From Tanytarsus gracilentus (lineage: Eukaryota; Arthropoda; Insecta; Diptera; Chironomidae), in NCBI GenBank assembly GCA_038502055.1, contig JAXRKN010000027.1, forward strand, positions 558,001 through 622,000: a stretch of DNA of 64,000 nt, in the 5' to 3' direction. Shown here piece after piece: positions 1 through 10,116 of the stretch. Position numbers and translations under genes: made by a program. Position 1 is the first letter of the stretch, and every line of letters begins with the position of its first letter. Under the pieces are notes generated by a model, which worked only from the letters and a program-made list of their open reading frames with translations, ran no database searches and had not been told where the DNA came from.

Positions 1-306
1 ATTATCTTTTTTCCGTAATTTCACATTCAATAACAAGAGAAAAAAATTGAGCATGAAAAATATTTTTATTTCTATCTTTAGAATCAAAAAAAGAGAAGAA
101 AAACCGGAAAGAAAAATAAACAGAGAAAAACAGCTGATGAGTTTAAGTGTCAAGTTGAGTGAAGGAAAATTGCGATTTTTATGCGAGGAAAATTTTCAAT
201 AATTTTTTAAATTTATTAATTACAATTTTACTAATTTGAATAAATAATTTAATTTTAATTTAATAATTTTAGTTTAATTTAATTAATTTTAAATTTGTTA
301 ATTAAT

Positions 307-351
307 ATTAGGCATCCTCGCTGGTAACCCGGGGAATCGAAGATGCCTAAT
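307..351. other. GC-rich stem-loop upstream of the first gene
   Basis: A 10-bp perfect inverted repeat (ATTAGGCATC at 307-316, GATGCCTAAT at 342-351) encloses a 25-nt GC-rich loop with CCCGGGG. It stands out sharply from the surrounding A+T-rich DNA. An inner TCG/CGA pair extends the stem after one mismatch. It ends about 90 bp upstream of the ATG at 442, so it may lie in the promoter or 5'UTR. On the minus strand TTCGATTCCCC loosely resembles a tRNA B box, so a tRNA- or SINE-derived fragment is possible. Confidence 0.5.
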
Positions 352-441
352 TAATATCATAATTATTAATTAGCTAAATTTATAGAAAAGAATTTAAAAA
401 ACTTTTCAATTTTAATTTTCTCGACAGTAAAATCGGTGAAA

Positions 442-1327
442 ATGCAGGCAAAATCTCTCTCGGTTGTTTGTGTCCTGACCTTCGTCATGTTGGCTTCAGT
501 TTTCCTTCTTTATATTTCTTTGACGATAATTAACACAAGAGGTGAGAAATAAATTAATTATTAAAGTTGAGAAAATATTTTAAATTTTAAAAAAATCGAA
601 AATTATTTTTAATAAATTTTCAAATTTTTTAATTAATTTTTAATAAAACTTATTTAATTTTTAATACAAATTACTTAATTTTTTAGACGATCTTCCACTT
701 CCCACAAAAATTCTCCTCGCTGAGCTTCGCAAAGCGAACGAGGACGGTAATTTTATCAACTCAACTCTCCCAATTCGTTGCATCAAACAGAAATTAAATT
801 TAACTCGAATGTCGCTTGAGATTAAAACGAAAGAAAAACCGAATGAAGTTTTACTGGCAAGAGCCAAAGCCGCATATCAAATTTCGACTTTTCCATGTCT
901 CAAACTTTTGACTCAAATCAGCGAATTTAACAAAACGAGAAACGGAACTGACGAAAAAAATGAAACTTATGTTGAGTGCTTCAAAACTGAGCTGAAGAAA
1001 TTGAAGCCAAATTCTCTGATTTTAAAAGATTTTAGAGAAAATCCCGACGAAGAAGACGAAAATTGTGAATTAATTTCTGATTTCATGATTGAACCTGAAA
1101 AATCGCAACTCGAAAGCTTTTACAACTCATCGCAGCTCAAAAAGTGCAAATTGGACGAATTTCTTCAACTCGATAAGCTGAAAATTAAACTTTACGAAGA
1201 ATATTTGGTGCCGACTATGAACATGACCGATAAATTCACCTTCGATAGATTTAAAATGCAATTTTCATTGAACGTTCACGCAATGGCCGACAAACAAATT
1301 AAATGCATTTTTAAGGAAGTTTATTGA
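442..1327 (+). CDS. secreted or signal-anchored Cys-containing protein, 246 aa, unknown function
   Basis: Two exons, 442-541 and 687-1327, joined phase 1 (G|GTGAGA...TTTTAG|AC), give 246 residues. Exon 1 encodes almost only a hydrophobic segment (residues about 5-30, SVVCVLTFVMLASVFLLYIS), a signal peptide or signal anchor. Exon 2 encodes a hydrophilic, Lys/Glu-rich, mainly helical-looking body with six cysteines spaced along it (RC, PC, EC, NC, KC, KC contexts), which would fit three disulfides in an extracellular protein. I do not recognise a domain. ATG 442 is chosen because it opens the hydrophobic segment and the splice restores a single frame. Haemolymph, salivary or cuticular secretion are all possible; nothing in the sequence decides. 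Confidence 0.7.
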
Positions 1328-1429
1328 ACATTTTTTGGAGTGAATTTGAAGGTTTAATTTTTTGATTTTAAAAAGACGTTAAATTTTTTTTTAAAAAAAA
1401 GTTTCAGAATTTATTCAAAAAAGTTTTAA

Positions 1430-1645
1430 AAATATTTCAAAATTTATTCTAAAAAATTAATTATGAAATTTTGAAATTATTATTATGAAATTTTAAAAAT
1501 TTTGAAAAATTAATTATGAAATTTTAAAAAATACCAAAATATTGATTATGATTTTTTAAAAATTTAATTATGCAATTTAATTATGAAATTTTAAAAGTTT
1601 TTGAAAAATTAATTATGAAATTTTAAAAAATTAATTATTTTAAAT
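1430..1645. repeat. imperfect AT-rich repeats in convergent 3' region
   Basis: The 1328-1766 gap between convergent genes holds repeated blocks around AATTATGAAATTTTAAAAA (five or more degenerate copies). A CCACCCCTGA motif follows at about 1685, one of many in this window. AATAAAACCT near 1731 could be a polyadenylation signal for the plus-strand gene. No coding potential is seen. Confidence 0.6.
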
Positions 1646-1766
1646 TTTCATTGAAGGGTTGGGACACTAAAATAATTTCAGTTTCCACCCCTGATTTAAT
1701 ATTTTTGTGCAATTTAATTTACATTTCAAAAATAAAACCTGAACTTTAAACTCTCAAATAATTTTT

Positions 1767-2170
1767 TCAATCTTCTGACTCATTTTCGTTATCTTCTTCC
1801 TTTCCCAACTCACAACTGCCCTTGAAAATAGTTTGGTTCAGCTCACAAGTTATGTATTTGCTCATAAAAATTATTTGACTTTGATGAGTCATCTGTAAAA
1901 AGTCGCGACCTTTGAAGCTGTGAATTTTCTCGTTGATTTTCACGAAAATCTTCTGAAATCGACTCTCGTGGATGCCATAGAGTGCACCTTTGCATGCGAG
2001 TCCAGTTTGATCCATCGCTCTTTTGATGTCCATTGGTAAATTTATCAAATCTTTTTCTTCCAAATTCGAGAAGAATTTCTACGAATATTTTTTTAATGAG
2101 ATTTTTGTTAAAATTTAAAAAATTTCAAGTTCACCTGAGCAGCTGACGATAAAACATTTTTTGTATCCAT
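1767..2170 (-). CDS. small two-exon paralogue family, copy 1 (115 aa)
   Basis: Exon 1 is 2170-2135 (MDTKNVLSSAAQ, phase 0, donor GTGAAC); exon 2 is 2078-1767. The joined protein has 115 residues. It shares with copies at 3.3, 6.4 and 7.3 kb an FF dipeptide opening exon 2, an E-E/D/S-K-x-LI-x-L block, an A-M-x-x-x-G-x-ACK motif around a conserved cysteine and a distal QIxFxxKxIxxE helix. There is no signal peptide or membrane segment, so a cytosolic helical protein is likely. This copy has an acidic C-terminal tail (KEEDNENESED), which the others lack. TTG codons would extend the exon-2 frame alone, but the paralogues all use the upstream micro-exon for the ATG. Function unknown. Confidence 0.75.
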
Positions 2171-2853
2171 AATTTTTAAAGCTTGATTTCAAAATTAATT
2201 AATTTTTTTTCGATAAAAAAAAGGGCGGAGTTCGATTGAAGGGTTAAGACTTTAGCAAAAATGTACTAAAATTTTTATAATTGCGTTCAAATTCTGAGAA
2301 AATAAATTTTTGACTTTCTTTTTAAAGAGAAAAATTTGAACTGAACGAAAATTCTTTTGAGTCCCTTGCGTGTCCAAAATTGTCTCAATATTGATTTTTA
2401 ATTTTGTTGATTTCCATTTCTTTATCAGTTTGTGACATTGAACTTTTCCTATAAAAATTTCTCAACTCATTTACTTGAAATTTTTTGAAATTTGATTTTA
2501 TTTATCTGATTATGATTTCAAATTCTAATTTAAATCCACTCAGACTCACCTCAGCGCATGGTGAAAAATTCATTTTTGCGTTGATGTTGATGAAATTTAA
2601 TTAAATTCGATATATTTTTATTTAAATTTAAAATTGTCGCGATATTTAAAAATCAAGAGATGAAGAAAATGACTCACTTTTGTACTAGATTTTTAATGAT
2701 TTTTTGTGACAAAAAATTTCAGAAGAGATTAATCTTTTAAAGATTTATCAGGTTGATTTACTCAAGTTTAATTAATAAAGTAAGTTAAACCCATCATTGA
2801 CCATCCGAGCGCAAATTAACCATAAATTCATATTCAGAATTCAACGGAATAAA
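2171..2853. other. intergenic region between divergent genes
   Basis: The shared upstream region of the minus gene (start 2170) and the plus gene (start 2854). It is A+T-rich with no clear TATA box or ORF. A pyrimidine-poor TATTCAG at about 2831 precedes the ATG and could be a 3' splice site of a leader intron. Confidence 0.4.
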
Positions 2854-3111
2854 ATGCCTTACACATTTTGGTCTCTCGCTTCTGGTGCTGTTGGAATTGC
2901 TTCAATATTCACTCCACTAGCTCCAGTTATCACTGTCCCAGCTGCAGTTTATGCAACAGTCAACAGTGTCTACGAAGGTGGATTGGCTGCTGAACAACTC
3001 TATGACAAATGGAATCGCGGAGAAAAATTCGAGACTTACGAAACAACTCGACTGGTTGGGGTATTTTTGTGTGTGGTGGATTGGGTGTTGAATTATGTTT
3101 TAAGAAAATAA
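2854..3111 (+). CDS. small hydrophobic glycine/alanine-rich protein, 85 aa
   Basis: A single ORF from ATG 2854 to the stop at 3109-3111. The frame is open upstream to a TTG at 2797, but ATG 2854 is the natural start. Residues about 3-38 form a hydrophobic, Gly/Ala/Pro-rich segment (SGAVGIASIFTPLAPV) resembling a glycine-zipper membrane segment. A charged middle (YDKWNRGEKFETYETT) and a second hydrophobic helix (LVGVFLCVVDWVLNYVL) with a basic end follow. Two membrane passes with both short ends on one side are plausible. It sits between two copies of the minus-strand family but is unrelated to them. Not recognised. Confidence 0.6.
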   Translation: MPYTFWSLASGAVGIASIFTPLAPVITVPAAVYATVNSVYEGGLAAEQLYDKWNRGEKFETYETTRLVGVFLCVVDWVLNYVLRK

Positions 3112-3273
3112 CAGGGGGAAGAAATGTTTGTGACTATAAAAATAATAAATTTAAAATGAAAAAAGTTGTTTTAAATTTGTTTCGGGTTTATTCATTTTTT
3201 TTGATAAACATTTTAGATTTTAGGTCTCAAATTTCAATTTCTTTGTTATTTTCAGAAAAAAAATAAAATTCAG

Positions 3274-3617
3274 TTATTCCTTCTTTGCATCAAACTCTTC
3301 AGTAACGAATTTGATCAAAGCCTTGATTTGAGTTTTTTCGTTGATTGATAATCTTCTGTACCCACAATCCTCGAGTTTGCAATCAATGCTAATTAAAAAT
3401 TTATTCAAATCTTTCTCCTGGATGTTGCGCAAAATAAATTTGCATGCGCATCCAGCCTGACTCATGGCAATTTTGGCATCTTCTGGAAGATCAATCAACC
3501 CTTTTTCTTCCATGAGGTTGAAGAATTTCTAAGAAGACAATTTTTAAGGTTTTATTTAAATTTCTATCTAAATTCACTTACTCTTGCACCAGCTGACAAA
3601 ACAAATTCATCCTCCAT
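3274..3617 (-). CDS. small two-exon paralogue family, copy 2 (96 aa)
   Basis: Exon 1 is 3617-3582 (MEDEFVLSAGAR), donor GTAAGT; exon 2 is 3528-3274, joined phase 0. This is close to the family core: KFFNLMEEKGLIDLP, then AMSQAGCACK and a C-terminal helix ending FVTEEFDAKKE. The extra cysteine in GCACK is specific to this copy, as are two more in the middle (SIDCKLEDC). The intron sits at the same place as in the other three copies, after a 12-codon first exon ending S-A-G-A-R. Function unknown; no targeting signal. Confidence 0.78.
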
Positions 3618-4190
3618 CGTGAAATGAATAAAATTTTACTTCAATTGATTTAAATTAAATTAAAATGTCTCTTGACAAATTCAATCAAACTTGCAAAATG
3701 AAGTTTCAGAACCTTTTTAAGATGATCTTCGATGTTGAAGGGTTTCTTTGTTACATAATTCAGGGTGTGTTCAAGATGTACTAGATTATTCATTAAAATT
3801 GCCAGAAATATCATGACTTATGTGAATGTGTCAAGGTCAAGTCTTAAATCAAGACAATTTTAAAAATTCTATGACAAAAAATCGAGATTAAATATTTTAA
3901 AGTAATTTACATTTCTGATTATTAAAAATAATCGAATCAAGTCAAATTTAAATTTTATGTTAAAAAATCATGAAATATTTTTGCATGCACTTGAATTTAA
4001 AAATATCTCACATTACTCTATTAAGATAACCCAAAAGACCTACCGATTATAGTAAGAGTGGAAGTACTTTTATCAAGTTTATCTCTCGACACGTGTAAAA
4101 ATATTTCAAGTGTTTTGTTTAAAAAAATTAATCATTGACTAATTTAGTTTGTATTATTTGCTCGATAATTAAAGACTCGAAACTTTTGAA
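3618..4190. other. intergenic, nothing recognised
   Basis: The upstream region shared by copy 2 (minus) and the LRR gene (plus). It is A+T-rich. No TATA box, repeat or ORF is convincing. Confidence 0.4.
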
Positions 4191-5889
4191 ATGAAAAATC
4201 TTTTAATTGTTTTATTTTTAATTGCAAATTCTGATGCGATAATTTTAAATTGCATTTTTAATAATGGCTTGACTGTTTCACCATTGAACATTCCTCATTA
4301 TGCGTGTCACGTTGCATCGATGGATTTTTCGGATAATTCAACTCACGTCACTGAAATTAGAGGAAATCATGTTGGTGATAAAAGTAATGCAGACATCGAA
4401 GCCATTTGGGTTGGATATAATTTGCCGTACAATGGTCCGCCTTTAAAAGTAATTCCTCAAGGAATTTCACAAATTTCCTCAAACATTAAGGGAATTTTTT
4501 TGATTAACTGTCCGATCGAAATTTTAACTGGAAATGAACTCAATGAATATTCAAATCTTTTATGGTTCATAATTTCAGCATCAAAAATCGAGAAAATTCC
4601 GGGAAATCTTTTTTCAAACAATCCAAATTTAATGCAAGTTGATTTCAACAGCAATCCAATAACTCAAGTTGGTGAAGGATTATTGGACAATTTAAATGAA
4701 TTACAATTCGCATATTTTGCAAATAACGCTTGCATAAATTTAATCGCTTCGAGTCCATCGAGTATTGAGAATTTGAAGCAAGAATTGAAAGATCGATGCT
4801 GGGATGATGAAGAAAGCAGTTCAACAACTTCAACTCAATCAATTTTATCGACCACGACCTCAATTGCTGCTAATAAATGCTACGATGCACTATGAGATAA
4901 TTTCATTCAAACGTGTGCAAGTTTCTTTAAAACTCGTTAAATTTAGCTTTAACTTTGTTTTAAAATTAATTGCCTTTACTCGATTAAAAGCTTGATACCG
5001 TAGCTAATAAAAAATATCATTTCGAAAATTGTATCCTTAACATTACCAGCTCCACGCGGTTTTATGTGATTTTCAATACAAAATAACCCTTTGGTATAAG
5101 TCCAAATATCTCTAAATGTGAGCACATTCAACATTCGATGATATTTAGACTTCAAATGAGAAAAGTCATATCTACCAAACTGCATCAATAGATTTTGGAA
5201 ATAAAGAGGAAATATTAAGCTGTGGTTCCTCAAAGTTTAGTAAAATTCAGCATTAAAAAACTTCTGCGGAACCGAACAGAACCGACATATGAATATCAGA
5301 AAATGTAGATAGATACATGAACAATCATTTTATATATACAAGTGATGCCGGGAAAAAGCCGGAAATTAGGCTAATTTCCACTTTAATAAAATGCATATTT
5401 TCGCAAGGAAAATTTATTGAAATTCTTTGTAATCATTGAAAGTTAAATTAGTAGGCTAATGAATTTCTTCATTGATACTAACTATTTTTTGAGTTTGCAG
5501 CTCAGTAGGAGGTTGGGATTAACTTAAAATTTGATTTTAAGTGATAAAAAACTAAACCCTTCGATAAAAATTATATATTATCAAGGAAAAAAATATTTTT
5601 TTACTCGAAAAATAAATTTGATCTTAGTATTCGAAATTTAACTTGCATACGTTTGAATGAAATTATCTCATAGTGCGATGGTGACTTTGAATTATTTACT
5701 TGTGCACTTAATGAAGAAATTACTCAGTTAAAGTCAAAGGTTGATATTCTTGAAGGACTTTTAATAGCGAGTGAGATTCGATTGGGAAGTTTGGAAGAAA
5801 AATTCGAGCAATTAAATTCATCGGCATCAAGAAAATTAATTAGAGGATTTTTAGTTATCCTGTTGATGTTGTTGACACGTTTGACTTGA
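4191..5889 (+). pseudogene. secreted LRR protein gene interrupted by a Transib-like element
   Basis: ATG 4191 opens a signal peptide (MKNLLIVLFLIANSDA), two cysteines, a MDFSDNSTH motif and a few leucine-rich repeats ending in NNACINL. It is a paralogue of the genes at 45.5, 46.8 and 61.2 kb. The present frame stops at 4895 (234 aa), eight bases into an inserted element (4888-5675). Deleting the element and one 5-bp target copy (5676-5680) restores an open frame to the TGA at 5887-5889, giving 301 residues. The lost end adds a leucine-heptad coiled coil (LNEEITQLKSK) and a hydrophobic C-terminus (LVILLMLLTRLT), suggesting a membrane or GPI end. The truncated product could still be secreted without its coiled coil. 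It may be a null allele, a polymorphic insertion or a fixed pseudogene. Confidence 0.85.
4888..5675. mobile_element. Transib-like non-autonomous DNA transposon, 788 bp
   Basis: The terminal inverted repeats are 36 bp with one mismatch (4888-4923 and 5640-5675), beginning CACTATGAGATAATTTC. The flanking 5-bp direct repeat CGATG lies at 4883-4887 and 5676-5680. Transib elements have CACWATG termini and 5-bp, often G+C-containing, target duplications, and both match. A CACTA element would be expected to give a 2-3-bp duplication, which does not fit. The interior has no recognisable transposase; a minus-strand open frame at 4976-5233 lacks an ATG start and is not recognised. The element is therefore non-autonomous or internally deleted. 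Confidence 0.82.
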
Positions 5890-6004
5890 TTTTTATTTAT
5901 TTTTGTTCAAGTTTTATAAAACATAAAAGTTAATTTTAAAGAATAAAGTATTAACTATTAAAATATACTTTTTTGTTGTGGAATTTGATGGTTATGAATT
6001 CATC

Positions 6005-6248
6005 CAGCTAGTAGAATAAAAAGTCTTGCAGTCCAGGGACTGCTGGACATTTAAATTAAAAAGAGACGTTACAAATTTTTTTAAGGTACTTCAGAAAAAA
6101 AGAAGAATTTTTAAACTTTTTATTAGTATTTTTTTTTTGTGTTACATTTTTTTTTTGTTTTGGGTTGAAACTATTAAAAAAAGGTAACAAAGTGGATTTG
6201 AAACATTTTCAAACAATAGTTTTTGATAATTTTTTGTTCTACTAGCTG
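6005..6248. mobile_element. MITE-like element with CAGCTAGTAGAA ends
   Basis: An inverted terminal repeat of about 18 bp: CAGCTAGTAGAATAAAAA at 6005-6022 and its complement with one difference at 6231-6248. The interior has no ORF; it includes a small palindrome (GCAGTCC..GGACTGC, about 6029-6044). The target duplication is not clear, so the superfamily is open. It lies in the gap 5890-6371 between the interrupted LRR gene and family copy 3; the rest of that gap is plain A+T-rich DNA. Confidence 0.6.
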
Positions 6249-6371
6249 AATAATTAGTATTTTTTTATTTAAAAACTTTTTAACAATTTTTTTTCAGATG
6301 ATGCCGAATTATGAAAGAATCTCACAAGATATTAAAAAAATTATAAAAAAGTTCAAAAAACTCTCACATTA

Positions 6372-6835
6372 TTATTTTTGAACTTGTTTTTGATTTGCAG
6401 CAGCTCCTTTTACATTGAACTCATCGGTGATAATTTGAACCAAAAATCTAATTTGATCGCGATGAATTGGCAAGAAAATCCAATCTGCGTAAATTTCTGC
6501 TCTGTCGTCAACATCTGCACATTTTTTTCCATACTTATCATCATCATCTTTGCTTTCAAATTTCTCTAACAAAATTTTCCGAATTTGAGTAAACAATTGT
6601 TTAATTTTTTTATCAGAGGAGTTAAACAAAGCCCCTTTGCATGCGAATCCAGCCTTACTCATGGCACTTTTGACTTCTTCTGGAAGATCAATCAACCCTT
6701 TGTCTTCCATGAGGTTGAAGAATTTCTAAAAATTAAAATTTCTGTTGTTTTATCATTTTACTGTTTTTATTTTATTTAACTAACATCTGCACCAGTTGAA
6801 ATGTAAAAATCCTCTTCAGCTGTGTCTTCCGCCAT
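6372..6835 (-). CDS. small two-exon paralogue family, copy 3 (134 aa)
   Basis: Exon 1 is 6835-6785 (17 codons, MAEDTAEEDFYISTGAD), donor GTTAGT; exon 2 is 6725-6372, joined phase 0. The exon-2 opening KFFNLMEDKGLIDLPEEVK nearly matches copy 2, and AMSKAGFACK carries the family cysteine. It differs by an insertion in the middle with an acidic run (SKDDDDKYGKK) and a longer, Gln/Lys-rich C-terminus. It is the longest of the four. No signal peptide or membrane segment. Function unknown. Confidence 0.76.
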
Positions 6836-7326
6836 AGTAATATGATTAAAAAATTAAAAAGTTTATTTAGATCTTTAAACTGTCAAATTTTCGTTTACGA
6901 TCAAAAAATTATAGAGAATTTTATGAACTGAGATTCAAAAGTTTATTAAATTTTTAACGATGACTGGAAATTTTAATTTAACGCGAAATTTCACAAATAA
7001 AAAAATTCTTACGTGTGTTTTTAAGATTCTAATAAGAATTCTAAAAAAATCACTTAAATCCTGTATGTATTGCGGTGGTGGGCAGACTGGAGCTGACATT
7101 AGTAAATCAGACAGTCAAGCACTGATGATAACTTAAATCCTACACGATCGCAAGATTTTTTTCGACTTGCCCCTCAACATTTTTTATGCTCAAAATTTTT
7201 ATTTTCATCAATTTCTTAAAATTTAATATTTTCTCCTCCTTTATTGAACTTTAATATGAAAATTTATAAAAAAAATAAAAGTCTTTAAATTTTTTTTGCT
7301 AAAATTTTGATCCTCGAGAAATTCCA
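6836..7326. other. intergenic between family copies 3 and 4
   Basis: A+T-rich. A more G+C-rich patch at 7060-7150 (TGCGGTGGTGGGCAGACTGG) has no ORF. Nothing else is recognised. Confidence 0.4.
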
Positions 7327-7711
7327 TCACACAACTTCCTTCATAGCACTCGACGGATTCGCACTAAAGACAGTGTCATCAAGTTCAGCCGTGATATATT
7401 TGCTTAAAAAAATTATTTGTTTCTTATCAGTGGCCGAGAGTTGTGGTTGAAAGTCAGCAATGAAATCAAACATTTCTAAAACTTTCTCGAATATATTTGG
7501 AAAGTCTTCGTCGGGAATGTTATAGAGTGTGGCTTTGCATGCATAACCAGCGCAGGCCATCGCTTCCTTCACACGAGCTGAGAGATCGATTAAACCTTTG
7601 CTTTCCATTTCTCGGAAGAAATTCTAAAATAATTTTTAAAGTTTTTAGTTTTTAATAAAATTTTCAGGTAGAATTCATTCAACAAACCTCAGCACCGGGT
7701 GTGAGAGTCAT
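7327..7711 (-). CDS. small two-exon paralogue family, copy 4 (106 aa)
   Basis: Exon 1 is only 8 codons (7711-7688, MTLTPGAE), donor GTTTGT; exon 2 is 7623-7327. The join is phase 0 at the same position as in the other copies. Core motifs are kept: NFFREMESKGLIDL, AMACAGYACK and a distal KQIIFLSKYITAELD helix. That helix matches copy 1 best, so copies 1 and 4 look closer to each other there, and 2 and 3 closer at the N-terminus. Its start lies 206 bp from the start of the divergent Idi gene, so they could share a promoter region. Function unknown. Confidence 0.75.
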
Positions 7712-7916
7712 TTTAGCACTTAATGAAATTAAATTATTTAACAATTTCTCTTGGAATATTATTAATTTCTATAAAATACTCAAAGCCGGTAGTAAAATAT
7801 CAAAAAACTCCTCGAAAATCTTCCTCACTCGCGAACCCTTCGAATGTTTTTTTATCGCTCTGGATTTCACTGAAAAAAAATCATTTTATTATAATTTCTT
7901 ATCGGTTTAATATAAA

Positions 7917-9032
7917 ATGATTAAAAAATTCATTCCAACCATGAGTCGAGTGACAAAAACACGAGCAAACCTCATCCACAAGCTTGTGTCAGTGGCTGAG
8001 GGTGAAAAACAAGAACTTTTTCTCGACTCTGAAAATTGCATTTTAGTAAATGAGCTCGACGAGAAAATTGGATTTACAACCAAGCGTGACTGCCACAAAG
8101 TCGACGGCAATGACGATATAAAACTTCATCGAGCTTTTAGCGTTTTTTTGTTCAACAAAAGCGGAGAAATGTTGCTCCAAAAAAGATCCAATCATAAGGT
8201 CAGTGAAGGTGTAAACAAACGAGTTTTATGACGTCATTAAATTAGCAAAAAATATCATGTCAGATGTTTTTGGTTGTGACGTCATGATTCAGGGAGGGGA
8301 AACTAATAATTTTTGGAAATTAAATTAAAAATTTTAGAAAATTATTTTTAAACCTAAAAAATTCTAATTTCAAAAAAAATAAAAAATTATCTATTAAAAA
8401 AATTCACGAGCTTCTAAACCTTGAAAGATTTTTTTTAAAAATTACTTTATGTGTTTTTAACGATGCTCCTAGGTGACCTTTCCTGATTGTTACACAAATG
8501 CTTGCTGCTCGCATCCGTTGTTTGATATTGATATTGAGAGCGAGACAGAAGAGTTGAATGCCATCGGAATCAAGAGAGCGGCTCAGAGACGACTCAACTA
8601 TGAGCTCGGCATTCAAATGTCGGAGGTGAAATTTTTTATGATTAAAATTTATTAAAATTATAATTAAATTTAAGTTAAATTTTTAATTAAATTTCTAATT
8701 AAATTTTATATTTTTAGGTTCGTCCTGAAAACTTTCACTACCTCACTCGAATTCACTATTATGATCGTGGCGATGGCGTTTATGGTGAACACGAAATCGA
8801 TTACATTCTCTTCTTGCAAAAAGACGTCATTGTCAAGCCAAATCCAGGTGAAGTGAGCGAAGTTCGATGGATTAAACGCGACAATTTTGATGAACAAATA
8901 AAATCACTCAATGGACCATTAACGCCGTGGTTCCGATTGATTTATAACTCAGGACAACTCGGACTTTGGTGGAATAATTTGAGTCGATTGAAAAAATTTG
9001 AAGATTACAAAACGATTCACAAGTTGGAATGA
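7917..9032 (+). CDS. Idi: isopentenyl-diphosphate delta-isomerase (type I), 249 aa
   Basis: Interconverts isopentenyl and dimethylallyl diphosphate, supplying farnesyl and geranylgeranyl diphosphate; in insects this feeds juvenile hormone, ubiquinone, dolichol and protein prenylation. Three exons, 7917-8198, 8473-8625 and 8718-9032, all joined in phase 0, encode 249 residues, a little above the usual core size. The Nudix-like fold signatures are clear: TNACCSHP with the catalytic cysteine at about residue 106, and YGEHEIDYIL with the metal/catalytic glutamates at about 169 and 171. The AFSVFLFNKSGEMLLQKRS strand-turn lies in exon 1. ATG 7917 is the first in frame; a second Met at residue 9 (TMSRV) is possible, and the short N-terminal extension could be a weak mitochondrial or peroxisomal leader. 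No sign of damage. Confidence 0.97.
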
Positions 9033-9900
9033 ATTTTGGGCTTTTGGGGTGTTGCAATAGTTAATGGAAATTCTCAAAGAGAATCGACAATAATTTTTAA
9101 TCAAAATTTGGGCATATCGAAAAATTTTTTTAACGGGTTGAGAGAATTTATTTACATCTAAGGTAAAATAGTTTAAATATTAAAATTCCAAGGAGTGGAA
9201 ACTCAAATTTTTAATTAACTCGTGGTGGCCAAAAAATCTTAGAAATTTACTTAATTAATTTTTGTTATTTGTTTTTTAAAAAATCGCATTTAATTAAAAA
9301 AAATTCTTCATAATTCCAAAGTCAATTTAAGTGCAACTTAATACTCAATGGGAAAAACTTTAAAAAATTTCTTAATAAAGTTACCAAAAAAAATCTCAAT
9401 TGATCTAATTTTTTCCAGTTTAATTCTACGATTGAAAACTAATCACTAGTTTACTAACAAATTGGTGAGAATTTTTTCAGCAATCACAAAAATTATTGAG
9501 GAAGTAATTTGCAATTTTTATGAATCGTGATTTTGACTTTTTTCAATAGAAAGAAAAAATCGTGAAAACGCAAATTAGGAAAGAATTCACAAAAGCTCTA
9601 ATTTTTTATGTGAGGTGAATTTGTTGATTTAATTTCTCGTGAGTGACGAATTGATTTGTTTAAAAATTATCAAAAAAAAACTTTTGCTTTCTTTTAGAGA
9701 AATTTTTTTGGAAATTGAATTTTTTAAATTTTGCAAAATTTATTTTCTTAAAATTTAAATTTTTTTTGAAACAATTTTTGCAGAGATTGGCAACGAGTAA
9801 TTTTTAATATAAAAATTTTATCAACAAAAATCCTCAAAATATTTTTAAATCTTTAAAAATTTCCTTCACTTTATTCAATCAATCACTTTACCGTGACTTA
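9033..9900. other. intergenic, A+T-rich
   Basis: The 3' flank of Idi and upstream region of the next small ORF. A GGAGTGGAAACTC motif at about 9192 belongs to the dispersed GGGGTGGAAACT set. No gene is seen. Confidence 0.4.
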
Positions 9901-10116
9901 ATGACTCACATCCTTAAATTATTAATTTTTACAGCCCTCTTCACCAGCAGCACTTTAACCCGCGCAGCCACGAGGAAACCACACGCTCTTTATTCACTTC
10001 TTATCTCTTTATTAAATTCCCTCGACAAGTTAAAAAATGTGACTCGAAAGCCTCTCAAGAAAATAACAAAAAATTTTCCAAATCCAACTCACAATTTTTG
10101 TTTCTCGTGTAATTAA
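9901..10116 (+). CDS. possible small secreted peptide, 71 aa
   Basis: An uninterrupted ATG-to-stop frame whose first 22 residues form a good signal peptide (KLLIFTALFTSSTLTRA, cleavage likely after A). The remainder is basic, with TRKP repeated at about residues 24-27 and 48-51 and an end of NFCFSCN, whose two cysteines could form a small loop. No family is recognised. Codon use is not distinguishable from surrounding A+T-rich DNA, so it may be a chance ORF. The following 1.3 kb (10117-11484) has no convincing gene. Confidence 0.33.
   Translation: MTHILKLLIFTALFTSSTLTRAATRKPHALYSLLISLLNSLDKLKNVTRKPLKKITKNFPNPTHNFCFSCN

Noticed and set aside
4976..5233. An 85-codon minus-strand frame inside the Transib-like element, as a transposase
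   Set aside because: It starts from TTG, is far too short for a transposase, and shows no catalytic motif I can recognise.
4888..5675. CACTA/EnSpm assignment from the CACTA start
   Set aside because: The 2-3-bp target duplications expected for CACTA do not fit the junctions; a 5-bp duplication and CACTATG fit Transib better.
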